Shown: positions 1-5,611, counted from the stretch's first letter. The stretch: 5,694 bases of DNA from Pseudomonadota bacterium (GCA_017613855.1 JAGACY010000210.1:1-5694); one strand, 5' to 3'. The notes: a model not told the origin generated them from the sequence alone. A program made the numbers and translations.

Positions 1-47
1 ACCAAAAGAAAGAACTTCCCCCACGCCCCTTCAAGAAAGAAAAGTAA
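1..47 (+). CDS. Possible C-terminal end of a convergent plus-strand gene (partial)
   Basis: Frame 3 of the plus strand (from base 3) reads QKKELPPRPFKKEK and then TAA at 45-47. A lysine- and proline-rich basic tail of this sort is common at the ends of bacterial proteins, and the gene would begin outside the window. Only 14 codons are visible, so the product cannot be named. If real, it converges on clpX and closes the minus-strand cluster, leaving a 184-bp convergent spacer. It could equally be a chance open stretch. Confidence 0.3.
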   Translation, partial: QKKELPPRPFKKEK

Positions 48-110
48 TGATTTGGGTTATATTTAACCACCCTGGATATGCATTGTTCTTAAGGTTTCAT
101 CTTTTTCATT

Positions 111-184
111 GCTTAGGGCTTTGAGCTTAGAGCTTTGAGTGGCAAAAAACTTCTCTAAGCTCCAAGCTTTAAGCTCCAAGCCAG
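111..184. repeat. Imperfect palindromic repeat, copy A (downstream of clpX)
   Basis: A 14-nt unit is tandemly doubled at 111-124 and 125-138 (GCTTAGRGCTTTGA, one difference). A related unit, AAGCTCCAAGCNNN, is doubled at 157-170 and 171-184. The halves are inverted to each other: 111-132 can pair with 153-174 over about 22 positions with one mismatch and two G-U type pairs, including a perfect 10-bp core (123-132 with 153-162). A second register pairs 124-139 with 160-175. No run of T follows the stem on either strand, so it is not a canonical intrinsic terminator. It lies between the clpX stop and the possible convergent gene end. A related copy lies at 2461-2519. Confidence 0.8.
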
Positions 185-197
185 AATTGTCATTTTC

Positions 198-222
198 AAC
201 GAACAAAATATCAACGTTCGTT
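198..222. other. Small inverted repeat just after clpX
   Basis: AACGAAC at 198-204 is the exact inverse of GTTCGTT at 216-222, with an 11-nt AT-rich loop. It starts 10 bases beyond the clpX stop codon in the direction of transcription. The stem is only 7 bp, is not GC-rich and lacks a clean U-tract, so a terminator role is possible but weak. Confidence 0.35.
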
Positions 223-231
223 AGACAGAAC

Positions 232-1647
232 CTATTTTTTCTTACGTCCCCGCGGTTTTTTAGCATTCTTGGGCTTTTCCGGCTCAGGTTTGGGTTCTGC
301 GGGGGCAGGTTCTTCTTTTACCTCGGTCATGGCAGGTGCCTGTGGACCGGCAGCGGGCGTGGCTTCGACGGTTTCGGCGCTGGGGAGTGGCTGATCGAGG
401 GGAATGCCATTTTTGACATGCTCTTTAATTTCATCGATCTGCGCCAAATCCCCCTGGCGTTTGATCATATCGGCTGTCACAGTAAGGTGATCGATACCAT
501 CGAGACCTGGAACAGCATAGAGATAAGGCATCATGGCATTTTCGAGGATGCTGCGCAGACCGCGGGCGCCCGATTCCTTTTTGATGCCCATCTGGGCAGC
601 ACAATGGAGTGCTTCGTCTGTAAAATCGAGGTCAACACCGTCGATTTTGAACATTTTCTTGTATTGCTTGGTAAGTGCATTCTTGGGTTCTGTGAGAACC
701 TGGATGAGTGCATCTTCGTCGAGCGGATGGAGCGTTGCCACGACGGGAAGACGGCCAACCAACTCGGGAATCATGCCGAATTTGAGCAGATCTTCGGGTT
801 CTAGGGCTTTGTATAGCGCCTGAATATCGCGTTCGTGTTTGGCCTGTACATTGGCGTTAAAACCGATAGAACCGGAGCTCGTGCGCTGTTCAATGATATC
901 TTCGAGACCGACGAAAGCACCGCCGCAGATAAAGAGAATATTCGTGGTATCGACGCGCAGGAATTCCTGCTGTGGATGTTTGCGGCCGCCTTTGGGGGGA
1001 ACAGCTGCTATCGTACCTTCGATGAGTTTGAGGAGGGATTGCTGGACGCCTTCGCCTGAGACATCGCGCGTAATTGAGGGATTGGCGCTCTTGCGGGAGA
1101 TCTTGTCGATTTCGTCGATATAAATAATACCGCGGGTTGCACGATCGATATCGCCATCGGCTGCGTGCAGCAGATTGAGAACGATATTTTCGACGTCATC
1201 GCCAACGTATCCGGCTTCGGTCAGGCTCGTGGCATCTGCCATGGCAAAGGGCACATCGAGGATTTTCGCCAGTGTCTGGGCGAGCAATGTTTTACCGGTT
1301 CCTGTGGGGCCGATGAGGAGAATATTCGACTTGCCCAGCTCAATGCCATCTTTAACGGGGCTCAGGATGCGCTTGTAATGGTTATGTACGGCGACAGAGA
1401 GCACCTTCTTGGCATAGTCCTGCTGAATGATATATTCATCGAGCCGATTTTTGATATCTTTGGGCTTGGGGACTTTCAGAGGGCTGGCAGCCTTGCTTCC
1501 CACGCCAATCGCATTGATTTCGAGCGCATCCGAGACCTGATGGTATGCCTCGCGAATGCATTCCTCACAAATATAGACATTTGCACCCGCTATGAGGCGC
1601 TGTGTTTCGGAACGTTCTCGGTCGCAAAAGGAACAACGAAGGGGCAA
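232..1647 (-). CDS. clpX: ClpX, ATP-dependent unfoldase subunit of the ClpXP protease
   Basis: ClpX is a hexameric AAA+ ATPase that recognises tagged or damaged cytosolic proteins, unfolds them and threads them into ClpP. The 471 residues contain: an N-terminal C4 zinc-binding domain (Cys5, Cys8, Cys27, Cys30); Walker A GPTGTGKT (113-120); pore-1 loop GYVG (146-149); Walker B ending IYIDEID (175-181); the RKH substrate loop (222-224); the IGF loop that docks into ClpP (261-263); box VII with Arg299; and sensor-2 GARGLR (360-365). Every functional motif is present. Translation begins at TTG, because AGGAG lies 8 nt upstream and no ATG or GTG is available in frame. The family core ends near residue 415. 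The last 55 or so residues form a Pro/Ala/Glu/Lys-rich tail ending in a basic patch (KKPRGRKKK), longer than in E. coli ClpX (424 residues). The gene lies 69 bp after clpP and is probably cotranscribed with it. Confidence 0.98.
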   Translation of the reverse strand: MPLRCSFCDRERSETQRLIAGANVYICEECIREAYHQVSDALEINAIGVGSKAASPLKVPKPKDIKNRLDEYIIQQDYAKKVLSVAVHNHYKRILSPVKDGIELGKSNILLIGPTGTGKTLLAQTLAKILDVPFAMADATSLTEAGYVGDDVENIVLNLLHAADGDIDRATRGIIYIDEIDKISRKSANPSITRDVSGEGVQQSLLKLIEGTIAAVPPKGGRKHPQQEFLRVDTTNILFICGGAFVGLEDIIEQRTSSGSIGFNANVQAKHERDIQALYKALEPEDLLKFGMIPELVGRLPVVATLHPLDEDALIQVLTEPKNALTKQYKKMFKIDGVDLDFTDEALHCAAQMGIKKESGARGLRSILENAMMPYLYAVPGLDGIDHLTVTADMIKRQGDLAQIDEIKEHVKNGIPLDQPLPSAETVEATPAAGPQAPAMTEVKEEPAPAEPKPEPEKPKNAKKPRGRKKK

Positions 1648-1655
1648 GGTGAATT

Positions 1656-1660
1656 CTCCT
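1656..1660 (-). promoter_or_regulatory. Ribosome binding site that fixes the clpX TTG start
   Basis: AGGAG on the minus strand is separated by 8 nt from TTG at 1647-1645. The zinc-finger cysteines begin only four residues later. No ATG or GTG in frame lies between this site and the finger, so TTG must be the start. Confidence 0.85.
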
Positions 1661-1694
1661 GTATATGACTCTGTCTATTTACAAATGGATTTGC

Positions 1695-1704
1695 TCAGGC
1701 CTGA
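1695..1704. other. Perfect 10-bp palindrome in the clpP-clpX spacer
   Basis: TCAGGCCTGA is a perfect palindrome without a loop, 12 bases past the clpP stop codon. It is too short to be a terminator and no T-run follows, so readthrough into clpX is expected. It may be chance. Confidence 0.25.
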
Positions 1705-1716
1705 TGGCTTTCGCGA

Positions 1717-2385
1717 TTATGCCGAGAAAGGCAGGTTTTCGGGGTGACCTTCTTTGGTACGGCGAATGACTTCATCGATGAGGCCGTAAGTTTTGGCTTC
1801 GTCAGCGCTCATAATGTAGTCGCGGTCGGTATCCTTTTCGATGCGTTCGATGGTCTGCCCGGAGTGGCGTGAAAGAATTTCATTCAAAACCTTGCGCATG
1901 CGAAGGATTTCTTTTGCCTGCAGGTCGATATCGGTGGCCTGTCCCGAAATGCCGCCTGTAATGAGTGGCTGATGGATCAGGATACGGCTGTTGGGCAGAG
2001 AATAGCGTTTGCCTTTCGTTCCCGAGCACAGAAGGACGGCACCCATGCTTGCGGCCTGCCCGATGCAGATGGTTGAAACCGGGCAGCGGACATGCTGAAT
2101 CGTATCGTAAATGGCCATACCGGCCGTGACGCTTCCACCGGGAGAATTGATGTAAATCTGAATATCCTTTTCGGGATTTTCGCTTTCGAGGAAGAGAAGC
2201 TGGGCAATAATGCTGTTGGCAACCATATCGGTTACAGAACTGCCCAGGATGACGATTCTGTCCTTGAGCAATCGGCTAAAGATATCCCATGCACGCTCGC
2301 CACGATGAGTCTGTTCAATTACATTTGGAAAAAAGGTCATCTCGTCTTCATCCTCCATGTCGCACATCATGTCCAGTTCGTCCAT
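1717..2385 (-). CDS. clpP: ClpP, ATP-dependent Clp protease proteolytic subunit
   Basis: ClpP is a serine peptidase (family S14) that forms a 14-mer barrel and degrades polypeptides fed by ClpX. The catalytic triad is intact, numbered from this start: Ser113 in GQAASMGA, His138 in LIHQPL, Asp189 in DTDRDY. The oxyanion-region glycines SPGGSV (81-86) and the family opening [20 protein letters not shown] are clear. The ORF can be read from ATG at 2409, but AGGAG lies inside that extension (2396-2392), 6 nt before ATG 2385 and 3 nt before ATG 2388, so 2385 is preferred. Before the conserved core stands an acidic, Met-rich leader ([16 protein letters not shown]), in the place where E. coli ClpP has a self-cleaved propeptide. 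An alternative start is ATG 2340, but its Shine-Dalgarno sequence is poor. The gene is 160-184 bp downstream of tig and 69 bp upstream of clpX. Confidence 0.97.
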   Translation of the reverse strand: MDELDMMCDMEDEDEMTFFPNVIEQTHRGERAWDIFSRLLKDRIVILGSSVTDMVANSIIAQLLFLESENPEKDIQIYINSPGGSVTAGMAIYDTIQHVRCPVSTICIGQAASMGAVLLCSGTKGKRYSLPNSRILIHQPLITGGISGQATDIDLQAKEILRMRKVLNEILSRHSGQTIERIEKDTDRDYIMSADEAKTYGLIDEVIRRTKEGHPENLPFSA

Positions 2386-2391
2386 CATGTT

Positions 2392-2396
2392 CTCCT
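2392..2396 (-). promoter_or_regulatory. Ribosome binding site that decides the clpP start
   Basis: AGGAG on the minus strand is followed by AAC, ATG (2388) and ATG (2385). The 6-nt spacing favours the second ATG. It falls within codons 5-6 of the longer reading from 2409, whose own upstream sequence has only GGGA directly touching the ATG. The longer version is therefore unlikely. Confidence 0.7.
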
Positions 2397-2460
2397 GGTA
2401 CACCGCCATTCCCGGCGAAACTTAAAAATATAGGCTCTCTGTATGGCGTGACGTTTGATA

Positions 2461-2519
2461 AGCCCTGAGCCTGGAGCTTAGAACTTGGAGTTGTGGCTTT
2501 ATCCTCAAAGCTCTAAGCT
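2461..2519. repeat. Imperfect palindromic repeat, copy B (tig-clpP spacer)
   Basis: Bases 2475-2490 (AGCTTAGAACTTGGAG) are the inverse of 2504-2519 (CTCAAAGCTCTAAGCT) at 14 of 16 positions, around a 13-nt loop. On the minus strand the element reads AGCTTAGAGCTTTGAG, then the loop, then an arm beginning CTCCAAGTTCTAAGCTCC. Copy A at 124-184 on the plus strand has the same 16-mer exactly, followed after a 20-nt loop by a matching arm with three differences in 22 bases. The two loci are therefore related elements in opposite orientation. No T-run follows the stem. Confidence 0.8.
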
Positions 2520-2569
2520 ATGATCAACACACAGGCCGTACACAGCCAAAATAAATATAACAATCTAAA

Positions 2570-3829
2570 CTAGCCGACGGCTTCAACTTTCTTGATGACC
2601 GCAGCAGATTTGACGATTTCGAGGGCGCGGTCGCGTTTGACCTGGTCGCCGACGAAAGCATTGGCGTTGTTCGTTTTGAGCCATGCTTTGATTTTGGTTT
2701 CATCCATGCCCTGGAACCATTTCTTGGCTTCGGCAATAATATCTTCTTCGGAAACTTCGATTTTCTCTGCACCGGCGATGGCATTGAGGATGATTTCATT
2801 GTGATAATCCACGCGATATTCCTCAACTTCTTCGGGCTTGATGTTGTGCATAATGCGATCGAGCATATCGTCATTAATCTGCTGACGCATCATTTGTTCG
2901 AGCTGCAGACGGATGGCCTGGGCAGCACGGGCTTTGACATAACCTTCGGGCATGTCGATGGGCATGAGGTCACGCAGTTTGGCGAGCAGTGCATCTTCGA
3001 TGGCATGTTCACGGGCATGTTCGGCATCTTCCTGCAGTTTCTTGCGAATGACTTCGCGGAGACCGTCGAGTGTTTCGGCTTCGCCGGTATCAAGTGCAAA
3101 GGCATCATCCAGAGCAGGCAGGACGCGTTTTTTGATTTCGTTGACAACGCAGGTCACGACGGCTTCTTCATCATCGACTTTGCCGGTCAGGTTGAGGGGT
3201 TCGCCAATGGTTGCACCGACGAGGGCTTTTTCCATATCTGCGTTGAAGTAACCTTTGCCCAGTGAAATCTGGCGATCGCCGGCACGGCAAATCTTTTCGG
3301 CTGCAGCATTGGGGGCGCTGAGTGTCACTTTAACGATATCGTTTTCTTCGACAACTTTGCGGTCTTCAACGGGTTCAATTACGGCATTCTGTTCCTGGCG
3401 ATTCTTGAGCTCGTTTTCGACGGCCTCATCTGTCACGACTGCATCAGCCGCCTCAACTTCGAGGCCTTTATATTCTTTGACTTCCACGACAGGCGTTACT
3501 TCAGCGTTCAGTTTGGCCACAAAACCGCCATCATCCGTCTTGGGGACGACAATTTCTACTTCGCTCACATGGATGAGGTTTTCGATTGTATCAATCGCTT
3601 CCTTGACAGCCACCTGAAGGCTTTCGCGGCGTGCATCTTCGGTCAGTGAAGCACCGGCGCGCTGGCGAATCACGGCAGCGGGAACTTTGCCCTTGCGGAA
3701 ACCGTTCATCTTTAATGTTTTGCGGGTCTCTTCGACCAATCTGCCTTCGACGCGCTTTACAGCCTCGCCGGGAACGGTAACGGTAATTTCACGAACGACC
3801 TGACTCTTTTCGACAATCTCAAAACTCAT
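2570..3829 (-). CDS. tig: Trigger factor, ribosome-associated chaperone
   Basis: Trigger factor binds the ribosome near the exit tunnel and shields nascent chains. The 419 residues (E. coli has 432) show three family regions: an N-terminal ribosome-binding domain (about 1-115) with the signature GFRKGKVP at 43-50; an FKBP-type PPIase insertion (about 155-236); and a C-terminal helical chaperone body (about 237-419) that begins LPALDDAFA, as in the family. The PPIase part looks worn: it is roughly ten residues shorter than in E. coli and lacks the usual GFE and FPxxY segments. Prolyl isomerase activity is therefore doubtful, while ribosome binding and holding should persist. The start is ATG 3829 with AGGGA 5 nt upstream; the reading can be extended to TTG 3889, but that extension is in the leader, with no Shine-Dalgarno sequence. 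A promoter lies just upstream. It is the first gene of the tig-clpP-clpX cluster. Confidence 0.97.
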   Translation of the reverse strand: MSFEIVEKSQVVREITVTVPGEAVKRVEGRLVEETRKTLKMNGFRKGKVPAAVIRQRAGASLTEDARRESLQVAVKEAIDTIENLIHVSEVEIVVPKTDDGGFVAKLNAEVTPVVEVKEYKGLEVEAADAVVTDEAVENELKNRQEQNAVIEPVEDRKVVEENDIVKVTLSAPNAAAEKICRAGDRQISLGKGYFNADMEKALVGATIGEPLNLTGKVDDEEAVVTCVVNEIKKRVLPALDDAFALDTGEAETLDGLREVIRKKLQEDAEHAREHAIEDALLAKLRDLMPIDMPEGYVKARAAQAIRLQLEQMMRQQINDDMLDRIMHNIKPEEVEEYRVDYHNEIILNAIAGAEKIEVSEEDIIAEAKKWFQGMDETKIKAWLKTNNANAFVGDQVKRDRALEIVKSAAVIKKVEAVG

Positions 3830-3834
3830 GTTTG

Positions 3835-3839
3835 TCCCT
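3835..3839 (-). promoter_or_regulatory. Ribosome binding site of tig
   Basis: AGGGA on the minus strand stands 5 nt before ATG 3829. It supports the start at MSFEIVEK, which matches the usual N-terminus of trigger factors, over the upstream TTG. Confidence 0.65.
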
Positions 3840-3866
3840 GTATTTAATGAAAAATAAAGTAAGCCC

Positions 3867-3880
3867 GAGCAAAATTGCTC
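3867..3880. other. Short hairpin in the tig leader
   Basis: GAGCAA (3867-3872) and TTGCTC (3875-3880) form a 6-bp stem with a 2-base spacer, within the predicted 5' untranslated region of tig and about 37 nt before its start codon. It is too weak to be an attenuator by itself. No regulatory family is recognised. Confidence 0.3.
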
Positions 3881-3898
3881 AAATACCAAAGCCGAAAG

Positions 3899-3928
3899 AT
3901 TCTAGTCGTATCATGCAGTAAACGTCAA
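3899..3928 (-). promoter_or_regulatory. Sigma70-type promoter of tig (clpP clpX)
   Basis: On the minus strand, TTGACG (3928-3923) is followed after 18 bases by TAGAAT (3904-3899). Both hexamers match the housekeeping consensus in five of six positions. Transcription would start near 3892, giving a leader of about 60 nt to ATG 3829. The -35 hexamer is identical to that of the upstream SH3b gene. No second comparable promoter is clear in the tig-clpP spacer, so this one probably serves all three genes. Confidence 0.65.
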
Positions 3929-3960
3929 GAAATATCGGCGGTTTTATGGTATTTGTGGTA

Positions 3961-3993
3961 ATCCCTAAAACTCAATGCACAATGATCCCTAAA
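3961..3993. repeat. Short direct repeat ATCCCTAAA upstream of the tig promoter
   Basis: ATCCCTAAA occurs at 3961-3969 and again at 3985-3993, a period of 24 bases, upstream of the tig -35 box. Between the copies is AATGCACAATG, a near match to the AATGCATAATG type sequence repeated further upstream. It may be decayed repeat sequence or paired protein sites. Confidence 0.35.
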
Positions 3994-4038
3994 TTTGCAT
4001 AACTCAAGGAATCATCAAACCCTTTAAAAGCAGCATCT

Positions 4039-4071
4039 CATTATGCATTATTAATTATGCATTATGCATTT
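4039..4071. repeat. TTATGCAT repeat cluster upstream of tig
   Basis: ATTATGCATT is present three times: 4040-4049, 4054-4063 and 4061-4070, the last two overlapping. Each contains the palindrome ATGCAT. The cluster is about 110-140 bp upstream of the tig -35 box and just past the hairpins that follow the SH3b gene. The related palindrome TTATGCATAA lies between the -35 and -10 boxes of the SH3b promoter (5534-5543). An operator array or a low-complexity repeat are both possible. Confidence 0.6.
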
Positions 4072-4090
4072 ATTTTTGTAGTGGTGCAGC

Positions 4091-4110
4091 TATGGCGCGT
4101 ATGCGCCATA
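4091..4110. other. Perfect 8-bp hairpin after the SH3b gene
   Basis: TATGGCGC (4091-4098) and GCGCCATA (4103-4110) are exact inverses around the 4-base loop GTAT. On the minus transcript it follows the 4123-4151 hairpin by 12 bases. The RNA after it has no U-run, so it is not a textbook intrinsic terminator. The pair may end or protect the SH3b transcript. Confidence 0.6.
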
Positions 4111-4122
4111 CGCTTGCACAAT

Positions 4123-4151
4123 CGGCCTATTGCCTTTCGGCAATACGGCCG
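4123..4151 (-). terminator. GNRA-loop hairpin directly after the SH3b stop codon (terminator-like, no U-tract)
   Basis: On the minus RNA, two bases after the TAA, CGGCC-G-UAUUGCC and GGCAAUA-GGCCG pair over 12 bp with one bulged base, closed by a GAAA tetraloop. GAAA is a GNRA loop only on the minus strand, which argues that the structure acts in the RNA of the SH3b gene. There is no run of U after it, so it may instead be a 3'-end stabilising stem or work with Rho. The bulged GGCC motif recurs at 5612-5649. Confidence 0.5.
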
Positions 4152-4152
4152 C

Positions 4153-5472
4153 TTAACCGAGGGCGATGACCCACTGCAGATTGGCAGCCGAAAGGGCTTC
4201 GAAGGTCAACAGGCCACGTTTTCCTTTGCCCTTTTGTTCGGCTTTGCCGCGGTAATCCTGCCATCCGCTGCCCAGACCCGAAAATCCGACAGAATTCGAT
4301 TCGGGCAGGGTGAGCACGAGTCCTTTCTCATCGATAGCTTCGATGCGCACTGCGGTATTCTGGATGCATGTCATGACGGCATGTCCCTGACGGAGTTGTT
4401 CGCGCACGATATCGGCCCAGAAATTCCATTCGAGAGATTTGCGATCACCGGGCATGCAGAGCCCTCTGTAGTTGACACCCATGGCATTGGCCAGGCTGCC
4501 CCAGTTTTGCATGCCGCCATTTTCGGGCAGTTTCTGATCGCGTTTGAGCTGTTCCAGATAAGCCGTATAGGACATGTCATGGGATGGATTCTTGACACCG
4601 AGAAGTTCGAGACTTGCTGCAAGGTTGGCATAATCGGTTGCACTTTCGGGATGTGAATCCTTGTTGTCTTTGTCCTGCATTCCCGGTTTGGTCTGCAGTG
4701 CTTCGTACAGTTCGGGACGGGCCGATTCGGGGGCTTGTGCAATCAAATCGCGTGCTTGTACGATTTCTGTGGCAGTCAGCGTCTCTTTGGTCAGGAGTTC
4801 CTGTAATGCTTCGGGAGCCTGTTCGAGAGCTTTGCCTTCTTTGGGAAGGATGGACTTACCTTTGTTTTTGCCGGCATGATCGGTATAATCTGCACTGATA
4901 TAGCCGATTTGGCCACCGACATTGACTTCAAGATAGCCGTCTTTTTCACCGTAAATATTGACTTTGTCGCCCTGACGTAGCGTGCCGATGGCAGGCTGAT
5001 CTTTTCCTGGCCCTTTGCGGATATTGAGCGCGGATGCCGAAACCGTTGCGGCACCCGTGGGGTCTTTCTTATTCTTATTGGATTTGTCAGAACCTTTAAA
5101 ATCGGTAAGTCCTGCTGCGATGTAGCCGACTTTGCCATTGATCAGGACTTTGAGCTCATCGCCTTTTTGCTCGAGGATATCTATCTTTTGCTGTGCAGAG
5201 AAAGAACCAATGACAGAGCCCGCCTGATTGGGTTCTGATTTAATTTCGGCTTTGTCTGTCGTAATTTGCGCAGAGCCAATGGGTTGTAAGGCATTGGCGG
5301 TATTGTTGTCGGGCTGGGCTTTGAGCTGCTGATTGCCTTTTTGCTGTTTGGCCAGCTCGGCTTTTTCCTTTTCTTCCTGGGCCAGTTTCTGAGCCAGTGC
5401 CGCATCTTGCTTTTTATTTTCGAGCTTTTGCGCCACCACGTCGTCTTTTTTGTCTTTCGTCTGGTCGATCAT
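4153..5472 (-). CDS. Double bacterial SH3-domain protein with a degenerate C39-like C-terminal domain
   Basis: This 439-residue protein is not recognised by name. Residues 1-60 are highly charged, Lys/Gln/Glu/Ala-rich and probably coiled coil; there is no signal peptide or membrane segment. Two bacterial SH3 (SH3b) domains follow: one at about 68-125, ending KVGYIAAGLTDF, and a clearer one at 142-201 with LNIRKGPG and GGQIGYISADYT. SH3b domains usually bind cell-wall peptides. A helical linker (about 205-265) leads to a C-terminal domain (about 276-439). There TDYANLAASLELLG, QLRQGHAVMTCI and TAVRIEAIDEKGLVLTLP line up with a papain-like C39 peptidase, but the Cys, His and Asp positions read Thr279, Thr373 and Leu389, so catalysis is unlikely. 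ATG 5472 is preferred, with GGAG 9 nt upstream; TTG 5487 has no Shine-Dalgarno sequence. The gene has its own promoter and stands apart from tig. Lack of a secretion signal is odd for an SH3b protein. The C39 call is inference. Confidence 0.9.
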   Translation of the reverse strand: MIDQTKDKKDDVVAQKLENKKQDAALAQKLAQEEKEKAELAKQQKGNQQLKAQPDNNTANALQPIGSAQITTDKAEIKSEPNQAGSVIGSFSAQQKIDILEQKGDELKVLINGKVGYIAAGLTDFKGSDKSNKNKKDPTGAATVSASALNIRKGPGKDQPAIGTLRQGDKVNIYGEKDGYLEVNVGGQIGYISADYTDHAGKNKGKSILPKEGKALEQAPEALQELLTKETLTATEIVQARDLIAQAPESARPELYEALQTKPGMQDKDNKDSHPESATDYANLAASLELLGVKNPSHDMSYTAYLEQLKRDQKLPENGGMQNWGSLANAMGVNYRGLCMPGDRKSLEWNFWADIVREQLRQGHAVMTCIQNTAVRIEAIDEKGLVLTLPESNSVGFSGLGSGWQDYRGKAEQKGKGKRGLLTFEALSAANLQWVIALG

Positions 5473-5481
5473 CGCTTTCTT

Positions 5482-5485
5482 CTCC
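5482..5485 (-). promoter_or_regulatory. Ribosome binding site of the SH3b gene
   Basis: GGAG on the minus strand lies 9 nt before ATG 5472. It overlaps the alternative TTG at 5487, which therefore is not a likely start. A small AGGC-GCAA-GCCT hairpin (5507-5496), also with a GNRA loop on the minus RNA, sits a few bases upstream in the leader. Confidence 0.6.
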
Positions 5486-5524
5486 AATACAAGAGAGGCT
5501 TGCGCCTAGTTACACTTAGATAAG

Positions 5525-5553
5525 AGTGTATGGTTATGCATAAGCCGCGTCAA
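5525..5553 (-). promoter_or_regulatory. Sigma70-type promoter of the SH3b gene
   Basis: TTGACG (5553-5548) and TACACT (5530-5525) are separated by the ideal 17 bases on the minus strand. The spacer contains the perfect palindrome TTATGCATAA (5534-5543). The -35 box begins three bases after the T-tract of the preceding terminator. Transcription would start near 5518, about 45 nt before ATG 5472. Confidence 0.65.
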
Positions 5554-5556
5554 TGC

Positions 5557-5605
5557 AAAAAAAGAAAAAAATGCCCGGCGTATTTGCATTGCAAATAGCC
5601 GGGCA
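5557..5605 (-). terminator. Strong intrinsic (Rho-independent) terminator of the upstream gene
   Basis: TGCCCGGC (5572-5579) pairs exactly with GCCGGGCA (5598-5605). The stem continues through TATTTG/CAAATA after a single bulged G, giving about 14 bp. On the minus strand it is followed by a run of seven T, one C and seven T (5571-5557). This is a textbook terminator for a minus-strand transcript entering from beyond 5694. It insulates the SH3b gene from upstream transcription. Confidence 0.9.
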
Positions 5606-5611
5606 GGAAAA

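Noticed and set aside
63..266. Minus-strand ORF of 67 codons overlapping the clpX end
   Set aside because: Much of it is translation of the palindromic repeat, it overlaps clpX in another frame, and no ribosome binding site supports it.
139..804. Plus-strand ORF of 221 codons opposite clpX
   Set aside because: It is fully antisense to conserved clpX codons. Its Phe/Gly-rich protein resembles no family, and its start lies inside repeat copy A.
1165..1668. Plus-strand ORF of 167 codons
   Set aside because: It is antisense to the highly conserved N-terminal half of clpX; a shadow of codon bias.
2801..3265. Plus-strand ORF of 154 codons opposite tig
   Set aside because: It is antisense to trigger factor, with no recognisable domain or promoter.
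3830..3889. Twenty-residue N-terminal extension of trigger factor from TTG 3889
   Set aside because: It runs through the predicted leader hairpin and lacks a ribosome binding site; the ATG at 3829 has one and matches the family N-terminus.
4039..4071. CRISPR array
   Set aside because: The repeat unit is about 10 bp and partly overlapping, with no spacers of constant length and no cas genes.
4091..4151. Canonical Rho-independent terminator for the SH3b gene
   Set aside because: The stems are good, but neither is followed by a U-run on the minus strand. They are kept only as terminator-like hairpins.
4057..4656. Plus-strand ORF of 199 codons opposite the SH3b gene
   Set aside because: Its start lies in the TTATGCAT repeats and it runs through both hairpins. 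The minus-strand reading has two recognisable SH3b domains, so this frame is a shadow.
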